Shown piece after piece: positions 27,510 through 35,510 of a stretch of 35,826 bases of DNA. The number at the start of each line of letters is the position of its first letter. Within the stretch, counting starts at the first letter, position 1. A model generated the notes under the pieces. The model was not told where the DNA came from and did no database searches. It saw only the letters and a program-made list of their open reading frames with translations. The DNA comes from an uncultured Pelagibacteraceae bacterium (GTDB lineage Bacteria > Pseudomonadota > Alphaproteobacteria > Pelagibacterales > Pelagibacteraceae). The translations under genes were made by a program, and so were the position numbers. Location: positions 81,569 to 117,394 of the forward strand of contig CACETY010000003.1 in the NCBI GenBank assembly GCA_902562645.1, given 5' to 3'.

Positions 27510-28520
27510 ATGGATTTAATTAATGCAGTAATAGTTTTATTGAATTATACAATTATTCCGGCCTTAACTTATGGCTCTCAATTAGCACTTGGAGCAATTT
27601 TTGTAACATTAATATACGGTATTTTAAGATTTGCTAACTTTGCAACTGGAGACATGATGTCATTTGGTACAATGTTTGCAGTGCTTTTAACTTATTACTT
27701 TCAATCAATTGGAATTAACTTTGGTTTTCTACCCACTGCTTTGCTCACTATACCTTTTGCAATTTTTATGATGATTTTGTACATGCTGATAATTGATCAA
27801 ACAGTTTTTAAATATTATAGAATTAAAAAAAGTCCACCAGTAATGCTTGCAATGGTTAGCGTTGGTGTAATGTTTGTAACACAGGCGATAATAAGAATAA
27901 TAATTGGACCTACAGATCGTAGATTCTTAGATGGTGAAAAATTTATTTTAAAAGCAACTGAGTTTAAGGAAATGACAGGTCTTGCAGAAGGATTAACAAT
28001 TAAATCTACACAAATGATAACAATTGTGGTTACTATAATTGTTGTTGCTATTATGTTTTGGTTTTTAAATAAAACTAAAACTGGAACTAGTATGAGAGCT
28101 TACTCAGATAATGAAGATTTAGCTCTTCTCTCAGGAATAGATCCAAAAAAAGTAGTTCTAATTACCTGGATTATAGCAGGAATACTAGCAACAATTGGTG
28201 GAATTCTTTATGGTTTAGATAAAAGTTATAGACCATTCGTGTATTTTAATAACATGTTACCCATTTTTGCTGCAGCGATAGTAGGTGGAATAGGAAATCC
28301 ATACGGAGCATTCTTCGGTGGTTATGTTATAGCATTTGCTGAAATATTTTTGACATATGCATATAAAAGATTTTTAGTTTATATTTTGCCTGAGTCTTTA
28401 GAACCAAATTCATTGATGCAATTATTATCAACTGATTATAAATTTGCGATTTCATTTTCTATACTAGTTATTGTTTTGATATTTAGACCATCAGGTATAT
28501 TTGAAGGAAAACGCATATGA
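27510..28520 (+). CDS. livH: LivH-type ABC transporter permease (system 2)
   Basis: A membrane permease of 336 residues with about eight or nine helices. Family segments are LALGAIFVTLIYGILRFANFATGDM near residues 25-49 and the ATPase-coupling region GTSMRAYSDNEDLALLSGID (about 193-212). It differs from system 1 LivH by a longer loop around residues 120-160. It pairs with the downstream LivM to make the channel. Its stop overlaps the next gene by four bases (ATGA). Confidence 0.9.
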   Translation: MDLINAVIVLLNYTIIPALTYGSQLALGAIFVTLIYGILRFANFATGDMMSFGTMFAVLLTYYFQSIGINFGFLPTALLTIPFAIFMMILYMLIIDQTVFKYYRIKKSPPVMLAMVSVGVMFVTQAIIRIIIGPTDRRFLDGEKFILKATEFKEMTGLAEGLTIKSTQMITIVVTIIVVAIMFWFLNKTKTGTSMRAYSDNEDLALLSGIDPKKVVLITWIIAGILATIGGILYGLDKSYRPFVYFNNMLPIFAAAIVGGIGNPYGAFFGGYVIAFAEIFLTYAYKRFLVYILPESLEPNSLMQLLSTDYKFAISFSILVIVLIFRPSGIFEGKRI

Positions 28521-29887
28521 GGAATTATTTAAATATAATTATAGCGTATTCAATAATGATGCTTTTAATTATTTTAGTTGGCATCTTTCAGTCTTGGTCT
28601 ATAGCATTAGCAATTTTTAATTATTGTATGATTTCGGCAGTAATGACACTAGGAGCAAATATTCAATGGGGTTATGCTGGCTTAATAAATTTTGGAATCA
28701 TGGGGTATACTGCATTAGGTGGTTTGGCAGTTGTATTAGTATCTGTAGCTCCTGTACCAGAAGCTTGGAGTGTGGGTGGAGTAAATATGATGACTTGCCT
28801 AGGAATAATCATATTAATGATTTTTTCTACAAGGTATATTTTAAAAAATATTCAAAAATCTAATAAAAGAAATTATTTAATAGCTGGAATAATTATAGTT
28901 GGATTAATCCTAATAAAAATAATTGCTGGACCTGCAATAGAACAAATAGAAGCTGTTGATCCCGCAAAGACAGGGTTTCTAGGAGGACTTGGGTTACCAG
29001 TTTTATTTTCATGGATAGTTGGAGGACTTTTTGCTGCTGGGCTAGCTTTTATTGTAGGGAAAGTTGCTCTAGGATTAAGAGCAGATTATTTAGCTATTGC
29101 AACGTTATTGATAGCTGAAATTGTTGTTTCTATTATTAAACATGAAGATTGGTTGGCAAGAGGTGTAAAGAACGTTATTGGGTTAAAAAGACCAGCGCCT
29201 TATGAAATTGACCTACAAACTTCTCCTTGGTTTATAAATTTAGTAGAAAAATTTCACTCAGCAAAATTAGATCTAGCAAATTCATTGTCGGAAAGACAAG
29301 ATATTTTAAATCAATTAGTGATCGATGCATCATCTGTTTATGTAAAACTATGCTTTGCAGGCATGTTTCTAGTTGTAGTTATAATTTTATTAATAATTAC
29401 ACAAAAAGCTCTTTACTCACCTTGGGGTAGAATGATGAGAGCAATAAGAGACAATGAAGAAGCTGCAAGTGCAATGGGTAAAAATGTAGTTAAACAACAT
29501 TTATTTATATTTATTCTAGGATCAGCAATAGTTGGTATTGCTGGAGCTATGATGGTAACTAATGATGGCCTGTTTACCCCAGGCAGTTATAGACCAATGA
29601 GATATACATTTGTAATATGGGTTATGGTAATTGTTGGTGGTACAGGAAATAACTTTGGTGCAATTCTAGGCGGGTTTGTTGTATGGTTTTTATGGGTAGA
29701 AGCAGCACCAATTGCTTTGTTCTTTATAAATTTATTTACAGCTCATTTACCTGAAACAAATGAAATCAAAGTTCATTTAATTAATAGTGCTCCATATTTT
29801 AGATTTTTGCTTGTTGGTATTGGACTTCTTTTGATTATGAGATTTAGACCTCAGGGAATAATTCCAGAAAAAATTATAAAACAATAA
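28517..29887 (+). CDS. livM: LivM-type ABC transporter permease with insertions (system 2)
   Basis: A large second permease (456 aa against 349 in system 1). The conserved cores LGLRADYLAIATLLIAEI (about 184-201) and the coupling motif MMRAIRDNEEAASAMGK (about 304-320) are present, ending in FRPQGIIPEK. Extra material includes a hydrophobic hairpin and linker (about residues 95-160) and an amphipathic stretch (about 230-275) between helices, probably facing the periplasm, where it could affect binding-protein docking. Long LivM forms are known, so this is a variant rather than an error. It is the last gene of the system 2 ABC set. Confidence 0.9.
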   Translation: MRNYLNIIIAYSIMMLLIILVGIFQSWSIALAIFNYCMISAVMTLGANIQWGYAGLINFGIMGYTALGGLAVVLVSVAPVPEAWSVGGVNMMTCLGIIILMIFSTRYILKNIQKSNKRNYLIAGIIIVGLILIKIIAGPAIEQIEAVDPAKTGFLGGLGLPVLFSWIVGGLFAAGLAFIVGKVALGLRADYLAIATLLIAEIVVSIIKHEDWLARGVKNVIGLKRPAPYEIDLQTSPWFINLVEKFHSAKLDLANSLSERQDILNQLVIDASSVYVKLCFAGMFLVVVIILLIITQKALYSPWGRMMRAIRDNEEAASAMGKNVVKQHLFIFILGSAIVGIAGAMMVTNDGLFTPGSYRPMRYTFVIWVMVIVGGTGNNFGAILGGFVVWFLWVEAAPIALFFINLFTAHLPETNEIKVHLINSAPYFRFLLVGIGLLLIMRFRPQGIIPEKIIKQ

Positions 29888-29893
29888 TTTACG

Positions 29894-30502
29894 ATGAGTT
29901 TTTTCATTTTGGGGTTCTTTACAGGACTGAGCTTAATATTAGCTATTGGTGCTCAAAATATATTTGTAATTGAGCAAGGTTTAAAAAAACAATTTATTTT
30001 TATTGTATGTATAATTTGTACATTTTCAGATTTCCTTCTTATTTTTTTAGGAATATTCTTATTTCATTATTTTGAAAGTTTTTTTTCGCCTTCAGTTGAA
30101 TTAATTTTAAATATTCTTCTATTTTTATTTTTAGTTCATTTTATTTGGAAAAAACTTAAAAATATAAATATAAATTTTGAAATAAATCAAAAAAATGAAA
30201 CCAAAGGTCTAGGTCCTGTAATAATTAAAACTCTTGGTTTTACTTATTTAAATCCTCATGTTTATTCTGATACTGTATTTTTTTTAGGAAATTTTTCTAA
30301 AAGTTTTTTAATTAATCAAAAACTATTATTTGGGTTTGGTGCAACTCTTTCCTCAATTATATTTTTTTTCATATTGGGATACTTATCTAAGTTTTTATCT
30401 AATTACTTGAATAGCAATAAAGTTTGGAAAATTATAAATATACTAATAATTTTATTTATGTCTGCACTTAGTATATTTGTATTAATCAATATTTTAGGAT
30501 AA
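29894..30502 (+). CDS. ArgO/LysE-like amino acid exporter
   Basis: A six-helix membrane protein of 202 residues. It has the two LysE/ArgO signatures AIGAQN (17-22) and TYLNPHVYSDT (117-127), closer to the basic-amino-acid exporter branch than to RhtB. Export of arginine or lysine is the family role, but the substrate is not proven. It begins 6 bases after the system 2 LivM gene, so it may be co-transcribed with the importer. It ends just before the hairpin shared with the convergent binding-protein gene. Confidence 0.85.
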   Translation: MSFFILGFFTGLSLILAIGAQNIFVIEQGLKKQFIFIVCIICTFSDFLLIFLGIFLFHYFESFFSPSVELILNILLFLFLVHFIWKKLKNININFEINQKNETKGLGPVIIKTLGFTYLNPHVYSDTVFFLGNFSKSFLINQKLLFGFGATLSSIIFFFILGYLSKFLSNYLNSNKVWKIINILIILFMSALSIFVLINILG

Positions 30503-30534
30503 AAAAAACTCCAGCGATTTTCACCGCTGGAGTT
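30501..30534 (-). terminator. Rho-independent terminator between convergent genes
   Basis: AACTCCAGCG (30507-30516) pairs with CGCTGGAGTT (30525-30534) around an 8-base loop. Read on the - strand, the stem is followed by a run of eight T residues (A-run 30501-30508 on the + strand), ideal for ending the binding-protein transcript. On the + strand only AAATTATTA follows, so stopping of the ArgO-like transcript would be weaker. Confidence 0.88.
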
Positions 30535-30547
30535 AAATTATTAAGTA

Positions 30548-31738
30548 TTATCTTTGTTTTTTGTCTTTAAACTTACCACCTTTAATTTCTTTCTCAATAA
30601 AGGCACCAGACGCTTCTCCAACATCTGTAAGTTCTACACTTGATGCTCCTTCATAATTTACTGCTTTTCCACTAGCTAATAAATCCAAAGCTTTTTTCAA
30701 TTCACCAGGATAAATTTTTTCTCCTGGAGCATTCGCAACAGACATTACATTTGCTTGTACAGTTGCTCTGTCAGCTTTGCCACCAGCTTGCATAGCTAAT
30801 ACTATCAAAGCCGCGGCATCGTAAGATTCTGAAGTGTAAGGACCCGAAGAATCAATTCCTGCAGCACCAGCAACATCTTTGAATATTGTTGCACCTTTAC
30901 CCATTGATCCTGGAAGTGATCCAAAAGATTTATTTAAATCATTACCAAATCTGTCTGTTAAAGAGTCACCGATCATACCATCAGATAACACAAACACATC
31001 AAATGCACCTGAATCTAATGAACCATCTATGATACTTCCGCCAGCTTGGTCTAAGTAACCTAATACAGCTAAAGCATCTCCACCTGCAGCTGCTAATGTA
31101 GCAACTTCTGCACCGTAGTCACCTTTACCTTCTTCATGAGCTGTTACAACAGTTACGTTTATTCCATGAGCTTTAACAGCTGCAACGTATACATCTGCTA
31201 AACCTTTTCCGTAGTCGTTATTTGTATGTGTAACTGCAATACTTTTAACTTTTCTATCTTTAGTTATATCTGCTAATACTTGACCACCTCTTGCGTCAGA
31301 TGGAGCAGTTCTAAAGAAATATCCATTATCTTTAAGATCAGTTAATCCTGGAGAAGTAGCTGATGGTGAAATCATAACAACACCATTTGGAACAGCAACG
31401 TTAGTTGCTATAGCCCCAGTTACACCAGAACAATCAGCACCCATAATCGCTACTACACCGCCAGATATTAAGCCTTCAGCAGCAGCTGTTGCAGCAGCTG
31501 AGTCAACACAAGTTGAGTCTGCTCTTTCAACAGAAATTTTCTTTCCACCAAGTAGCGAACCTGAGTCTGAAGCTTCTTTGAAAGCAAGCTCAGCTGAAGC
31601 AGCCATTGCTGGAGTTAGGGACTCAATAGGACCTGTAAATCCTAAAATAATTCCCATTTTAATGCCATGTCCATCTGAATATGCTTTTGATGCAAAGCAA
31701 GAAACAAATACAAACATCGCCAATACTAGTTTTTTCAT
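30548..31738 (-). CDS. Liv/HAAT-type ABC transporter substrate-binding protein (probable partner of system 2)
   Basis: A periplasmic binding protein of 396 residues with a Sec signal peptide (about 1-21, before SDGHG) and a type I fold. The opening GIKMGIILGFTGPIESLTPAMAA and the VVAIMGADCSGVTGAIA block match LivK-like proteins that bind branched-chain or other neutral amino acids. It is alanine/glycine-rich and less AT-rich in sense than the neighbouring genes, as often seen for abundant proteins. AGAGGG five bases before the ATG is a good ribosome site. It is transcribed towards the second Liv GFHM set, which lacks its own binding protein, so pairing is inferred. Expression may be separately controlled. 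Confidence 0.9.
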   Translation of the reverse strand: MKKLVLAMFVFVSCFASKAYSDGHGIKMGIILGFTGPIESLTPAMAASAELAFKEASDSGSLLGGKKISVERADSTCVDSAAATAAAEGLISGGVVAIMGADCSGVTGAIATNVAVPNGVVMISPSATSPGLTDLKDNGYFFRTAPSDARGGQVLADITKDRKVKSIAVTHTNNDYGKGLADVYVAAVKAHGINVTVVTAHEEGKGDYGAEVATLAAAGGDALAVLGYLDQAGGSIIDGSLDSGAFDVFVLSDGMIGDSLTDRFGNDLNKSFGSLPGSMGKGATIFKDVAGAAGIDSSGPYTSESYDAAALIVLAMQAGGKADRATVQANVMSVANAPGEKIYPGELKKALDLLASGKAVNYEGASSVELTDVGEASGAFIEKEIKGGKFKDKKQR

Positions 31739-31749
31739 ATATTCCCTCT

Positions 31750-31763
31750 AATTGTTAACAATT
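31750..31763. repeat. 14-base palindrome next to the ribosome site of the binding-protein gene
   Basis: AATTGTTAACAATT is a perfect palindrome immediately 5' (on the - strand) of the AGAGGG ribosome site. It could be an operator in DNA, or a 5-bp hairpin with a TTAA loop in RNA. The 73-base gap otherwise holds AT-rich sequence with no clear promoter. Confidence 0.4.
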
Positions 31764-31811
31764 TATATAATTAAAATTAAATCCTATTAGTTTTAATTTT
31801 CAATGAGAAAA

Positions 31812-32669
31812 TTATCTCATTTTTTGTGCAAAAAACACAGAAGTTATAACAATTATTCCACCAATTATTGTGATGAATGATGGAATCTCACCAAAAATGA
31901 AAAAAGTGAGTATTAAACCAAACACAGGAAATAAAGCATAGAAAGGTAAAACCATATCAAGAGGATAAAATTTATATAAATAAAACATCATTAAATGTCC
32001 AAGTAAGGAAATAATTGCTCCAGCATACAGAACTGTAAACCAACTCTCTAAACTAATATTTGTTATAGTTTGAATAGCATTACCCTCAAATACAGATGAT
32101 AATATAATTAAAATTAAAAATCCTGTGAAACTCATTATTGTATTTGTATATTTAATATCTAAATCTTTTAAATATCTTGAAAAGACTTGTGATAGCCCAT
32201 AAAAAAAGGCCATTCCACAAATTAGTAGTGATCCTATAATTTCATCAACAACTTTTGGATCAAAAGCAAGTATAACAATTCCAAAAAATGATGTCATAAT
32301 AAGTAGCCATTTCTTGTAACTTATTTTTTCATTTAAAAATATAGAACTTAATATTATTCCAAACGGAATTGAAAGCTGAGCACCTATTGTTATTGGTGCC
32401 AGTATACTTGAGGCATTAATAGATAAATATAAAAACATATTCACCGCAACACCAAAACAGATGGAAAATCCTATTAAAGGAATAATAAATTTTTTTTCAG
32501 GAATATAAAATTTAAAGAAAGGAACTAAACAAATAAATACAACAGCCATTCTTAAAGCGCCAAAAAGAATTGGAGGAATTGAATCATTTAATCCAAGTTT
32601 CCCCGTTGGATAAGCACTTCCCAATAGAAAAACTACAAATAAAATAAGTAATGTGTGCTTTGTCGACAA
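31812..32669 (-). CDS. EamA/DMT-family transporter
   Basis: An inner-membrane protein of 285 residues with ten predicted helices in two EamA repeats. GSAYPTGKLGLNDSIPPILFGALR (about 17-40) is the first-repeat signature, and GMAFFYGLSQVFSRYLK marks the second. The only credible start is TTG 32669, preceded in the same frame by TAT and the aldehyde dehydrogenase TAA; the next ATG is 40 residues in and would remove the first helix. Position after the aldehyde dehydrogenase suggests it moves a substrate or product of the upstream enzymes. Direction and substrate are unknown. Confidence 0.82.
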   Translation of the reverse strand: MSTKHTLLILFVVFLLGSAYPTGKLGLNDSIPPILFGALRMAVVFICLVPFFKFYIPEKKFIIPLIGFSICFGVAVNMFLYLSINASSILAPITIGAQLSIPFGIILSSIFLNEKISYKKWLLIMTSFFGIVILAFDPKVVDEIIGSLLICGMAFFYGLSQVFSRYLKDLDIKYTNTIMSFTGFLILIILSSVFEGNAIQTITNISLESWFTVLYAGAIISLLGHLMMFYLYKFYPLDMVLPFYALFPVFGLILTFFIFGEIPSFITIIGGIIVITSVFFAQKMR

Positions 32670-32672
32670 ATA

Positions 32673-34154
32673 TTATCTTATTGAGAAAGGATCTAAAGTT
32701 GGTTCATCAGAAGTGTAATACCATGTAGTTTTTACTCTAGTATAATCTTTAATTGAATCCATTCCCGCTTCCTTTCCATATCCACTATCTTTAATTCCAC
32801 CAAAAGGTGCTGATGGTGAAATTAATCTGTAAGTGTTAACAAATGTTATTCCAGCTCGAATTGCATTTGACACTCTTAAACCTCTAGCAAAGTCGCTAGT
32901 ATAAACTCCTGAAGATAGTCCATATTGATTATCATTCATTTTTTCTATTACTTCTTTTTCATTATCAAATTTCATGACAGACAAAACTGGACCAAATAAT
33001 TCGTTTTCAGCAGTTGGCAGGTTATGATTATTGCATTCAATTATAGTTGGAGGAAAATAATATCCTTCATTAGAAAAAGGATGTCTCTTTCCTCCACATC
33101 TAACTTTTCCACCTTGTTCAATTGTTTTTTTTATATTTTTTTCAATAATTTCAAGTTGTTTAAAGTTACTTAAAGGACCCATTTCAGTCTCAGGATCCAT
33201 AGGTGCACCTATTTTTATTTTTTCAGCTCTTTTTATGAGTTTATCAAGAAACTCTTCATAAATTCCTTTTTGCAAATACAGCCTAGAACCTGCGATACAA
33301 CTTTGTCCACTTGCACCAAAAATACCTGCAGTAATACCATTAATAGCATTTTCTTGATGAGCATCATCAAATACAGCAACTGGACTTTTCCCTCCTAATT
33401 CTAAACTAACCTCAGATAAGTTTTCTGCAGAGTTTCTAATAATATGCCTTGCGGTTTCAGGTCCACCTGTAAAGGCAACTTTCTCAACTAAATCATGTGT
33501 CGTTAAAGCTTTACCACATGGATCTCCAAACCCTGTAATCACATTTACTACTCCCTTTGGAATACCAGTTTCCTCTATAAGTTTTGCAAATTCAAACATC
33601 ACAGCAGGAGCAAGCTCAGAGGATTTAATTACAACGGTATTTCCCATAGCTAGAGCTGGAGCAAGTTTTGTTGCTGTTAAAAACATTTGGGAGTTCCATG
33701 GTACAATTGCAGCAATAACACCTATAGGTATTCTTGAGGTTATGGCTTGAATGTTTGGTTTATCTATTGGAAGAACAGTACCTTCAACTTTATCAGCCAT
33801 ACCAGCGTAATAGTCATAATACTCTGCGATATAGTTTGCTTGTTTGTTGGTTTCTCTAAATAGTTTCCCAGTATCAATTGTTTCAATCTTACCAAGTAAT
33901 TCTGCATTGTCTCTAAGTTTGTTTCCAATAGCTCTTAAAAATTTTGCTCTTTCTCTTGGCAATATTTTTGGCCAATCCCCTTCAAAAGCTTTTTGAGCAG
34001 CTTTAACTGCTTTATCGACATCATTGGCACTTGCCTCTGGAACAGCAGCCCATGGTTTGTTATCTTCTGGGTTTAATGTTTCAAAAGTTTTTTTAGTATC
34101 AGAGTCAACCCATTCTCCTCCAATAAACATTTTATATTTTTTTAATTCAGGCAT
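32673..34154 (-). CDS. Aldehyde dehydrogenase (NAD(P)-dependent)
   Basis: A 493-residue member of the ALDH superfamily that oxidises an aldehyde to the carboxylic acid. The active-site set is complete: N154 (PWNSQ), K177 (VIKSSE), E252 (SLELGGKSP) and catalytic C286 (GQSCIAGSR), with FGGIKDSGYGKEAG near the C-terminus. It resembles the betaine/aromatic/semialdehyde-type ALDH branch, but the substrate cannot be fixed. Its start overlaps the hydrolase gene by 8 bases. With the Xsc-like, DUF1185 and hydrolase genes it forms one translation-coupled unit, so its aldehyde is probably an intermediate of that pathway. Confidence 0.92.
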   Translation of the reverse strand: MPELKKYKMFIGGEWVDSDTKKTFETLNPEDNKPWAAVPEASANDVDKAVKAAQKAFEGDWPKILPRERAKFLRAIGNKLRDNAELLGKIETIDTGKLFRETNKQANYIAEYYDYYAGMADKVEGTVLPIDKPNIQAITSRIPIGVIAAIVPWNSQMFLTATKLAPALAMGNTVVIKSSELAPAVMFEFAKLIEETGIPKGVVNVITGFGDPCGKALTTHDLVEKVAFTGGPETARHIIRNSAENLSEVSLELGGKSPVAVFDDAHQENAINGITAGIFGASGQSCIAGSRLYLQKGIYEEFLDKLIKRAEKIKIGAPMDPETEMGPLSNFKQLEIIEKNIKKTIEQGGKVRCGGKRHPFSNEGYYFPPTIIECNNHNLPTAENELFGPVLSVMKFDNEKEVIEKMNDNQYGLSSGVYTSDFARGLRVSNAIRAGITFVNTYRLISPSAPFGGIKDSGYGKEAGMDSIKDYTRVKTTWYYTSDEPTLDPFSIR

Positions 34155-34920
34155 TTTGTATATGGTCTTTTATTGTATTATTTACATCATCTGAGCATTC
34201 AATACTACAGAGATGTTTTCCTTTAGGAATAATTTTTACAACAGAATTTTTAATTTTTTTGCCTAAATTAATTGACATTTCTGGAGTTGATCCTACATCA
34301 CCCTCACCCGTTATAATCAAAGTTTTAGTATTAATGTTTTCAAATTTTTCATTGTCTTGATGTTTCACAAATAAGGAATAGATCTTTATAAAATTATTCA
34401 TATTATTGTTTTCAAGAATAGTGAAAATTTTATTTGAGATATCTGGATTTTTATTTAAAAAATCTTCTGTAAACCATCTTTTAAGAGCGTCTTTAGTAAG
34501 TTTATGATCTTTTTTTGTTTGTTTAAATCTATCATTTACTATTTTCTGCTCTTTATTAGATCGATTAAATATAGAGCATAAAAGTGTAAGAGAGGCCAAT
34601 CTATTATTAAATCTTGTGGCAAAATTTCTTGCAATTAAAGAACCTATAGAAAAACCAACTAAGTGAACTTTGCTAAATTTTAATTCATCAATTAAGTTTA
34701 TTATTTGATCCGAAAAGTCATCAAAACTTAAATCATTTTTGTTTAAAGGTGTTTTGCCATGACCCAGAATATCATAAATTAAAACAGTATTATCAAATTC
34801 ATTTATCTGAGGATCCCATATAGAGTGATCAAGTCCCACGCCGTGTATAAATATGATTGGAGTTCTATCTTTTTTATTTAATATATAAAATGTACCTTTA
34901 GAGTCTGTTGCATTGATCAT
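34147..34920 (-). CDS. Alpha/beta hydrolase (PcaD/esterase-like)
   Basis: A 257-residue hydrolase with a complete catalytic triad: nucleophile S91 in GFSIG, acid D208 in GEGDVG and H236 in KGKHLC. The oxyanion segment is HGVGLDHSIW (26-35), and YDILGHGKT follows. The overall layout resembles 3-oxoadipate enol-lactonases and related carboxylesterases or C-C hydrolases; the true substrate is unknown. The cap region between strands is helical and charged. There is no signal peptide, so it is cytoplasmic. It starts two bases after the DUF1185 stop and overlaps the aldehyde dehydrogenase gene by 8 bases. Confidence 0.87.
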   Translation of the reverse strand: MINATDSKGTFYILNKKDRTPIIFIHGVGLDHSIWDPQINEFDNTVLIYDILGHGKTPLNKNDLSFDDFSDQIINLIDELKFSKVHLVGFSIGSLIARNFATRFNNRLASLTLLCSIFNRSNKEQKIVNDRFKQTKKDHKLTKDALKRWFTEDFLNKNPDISNKIFTILENNNMNNFIKIYSLFVKHQDNEKFENINTKTLIITGEGDVGSTPEMSINLGKKIKNSVVKIIPKGKHLCSIECSDDVNNTIKDHIQNA

Positions 34921-34922
34921 TA

Positions 34923-35510
34923 TTACTTTGGTTCAATGCCCATTTCCTTCATGTCTTGGTACCTATCGCCTGTTCTTGCATGTGCTCTTCCAGTTGAAGC
35001 ACCTCCAATGGCAATTACAATTTCGTCATCAAATGGAGCATCATGTATTGTAAACTCATGTGTTAAATAATAAGGTCTTAAGCCTGAGTCAGTTTTATGC
35101 ATCATTGGGATTGATATTTTTGATCCGGCAGGACCCCTTGTGTTCGTAAAACTTAGGTAAGAAGTACCACCCACCGCATCTCTAAATTTATTACCAAATC
35201 TCAACGTGTGAATGAAAGCAGATGCATGCTCAATTTCTCCATTTAATCCAACTACACCGGCTTTTCCATAAGCTAATATTTTATCAGGAGAACCTATTTC
35301 TTTAATTAATTCTGGGACAAGTAAATCTCCAAGTTTTGGAGCTAGATCTAAAATTATGGGTTTTAAATCTTCTACAAAACCTTTCCCGTCCCAAGGATTT
35401 TTAAAAACTGCTGCTACAGAAACCATTAAAACTGGATTTTTAGCTTCTTTTCCACCCTCAATAAAAGTTTTATCTACAAATTTATTAAATTTTCTTAATT
35501 CTAATTTCAT
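34923..35510 (-). CDS. AA_synth family (DUF1185) protein of unknown function
   Basis: A 195-residue protein matching the family labelled 'amino acid synthesis' (Pfam AA_synth, formerly DUF1185). Despite the name, no reaction is established that I know of. Conserved-looking segments are VFKNPWDGKGFVEDL (35-49), ILAYGKAGVVG, GEIEHASAFIHT and the glycine-rich C-terminal IAIGGASTGRAHARTGDR, which looks like a ligand or substrate loop. There is no signal peptide or membrane helix. Its ATG overlaps the stop of the ThDP enzyme gene (ATGA), so the two products are probably made together and may act on the same compound. Confidence 0.82.
   Translation of the reverse strand: MKLELRKFNKFVDKTFIEGGKEAKNPVLMVSVAAVFKNPWDGKGFVEDLKPIILDLAPKLGDLLVPELIKEIGSPDKILAYGKAGVVGLNGEIEHASAFIHTLRFGNKFRDAVGGTSYLSFTNTRGPAGSKISIPMMHKTDSGLRPYYLTHEFTIHDAPFDDEIVIAIGGASTGRAHARTGDRYQDMKEMGIEPK

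Noticed and set aside
31769-31798. Inverted repeat AATTAAAA...TTTTAATT
   Set aside because: Pure A/T arms with a 14-base loop are expected by chance at this base composition.
31803-31820. Hairpin ATGAGA/TCTCAT at the end of the EamA gene as a terminator
   Set aside because: On the transcribed strand no T-run follows; the T-run is on the wrong side for this gene.
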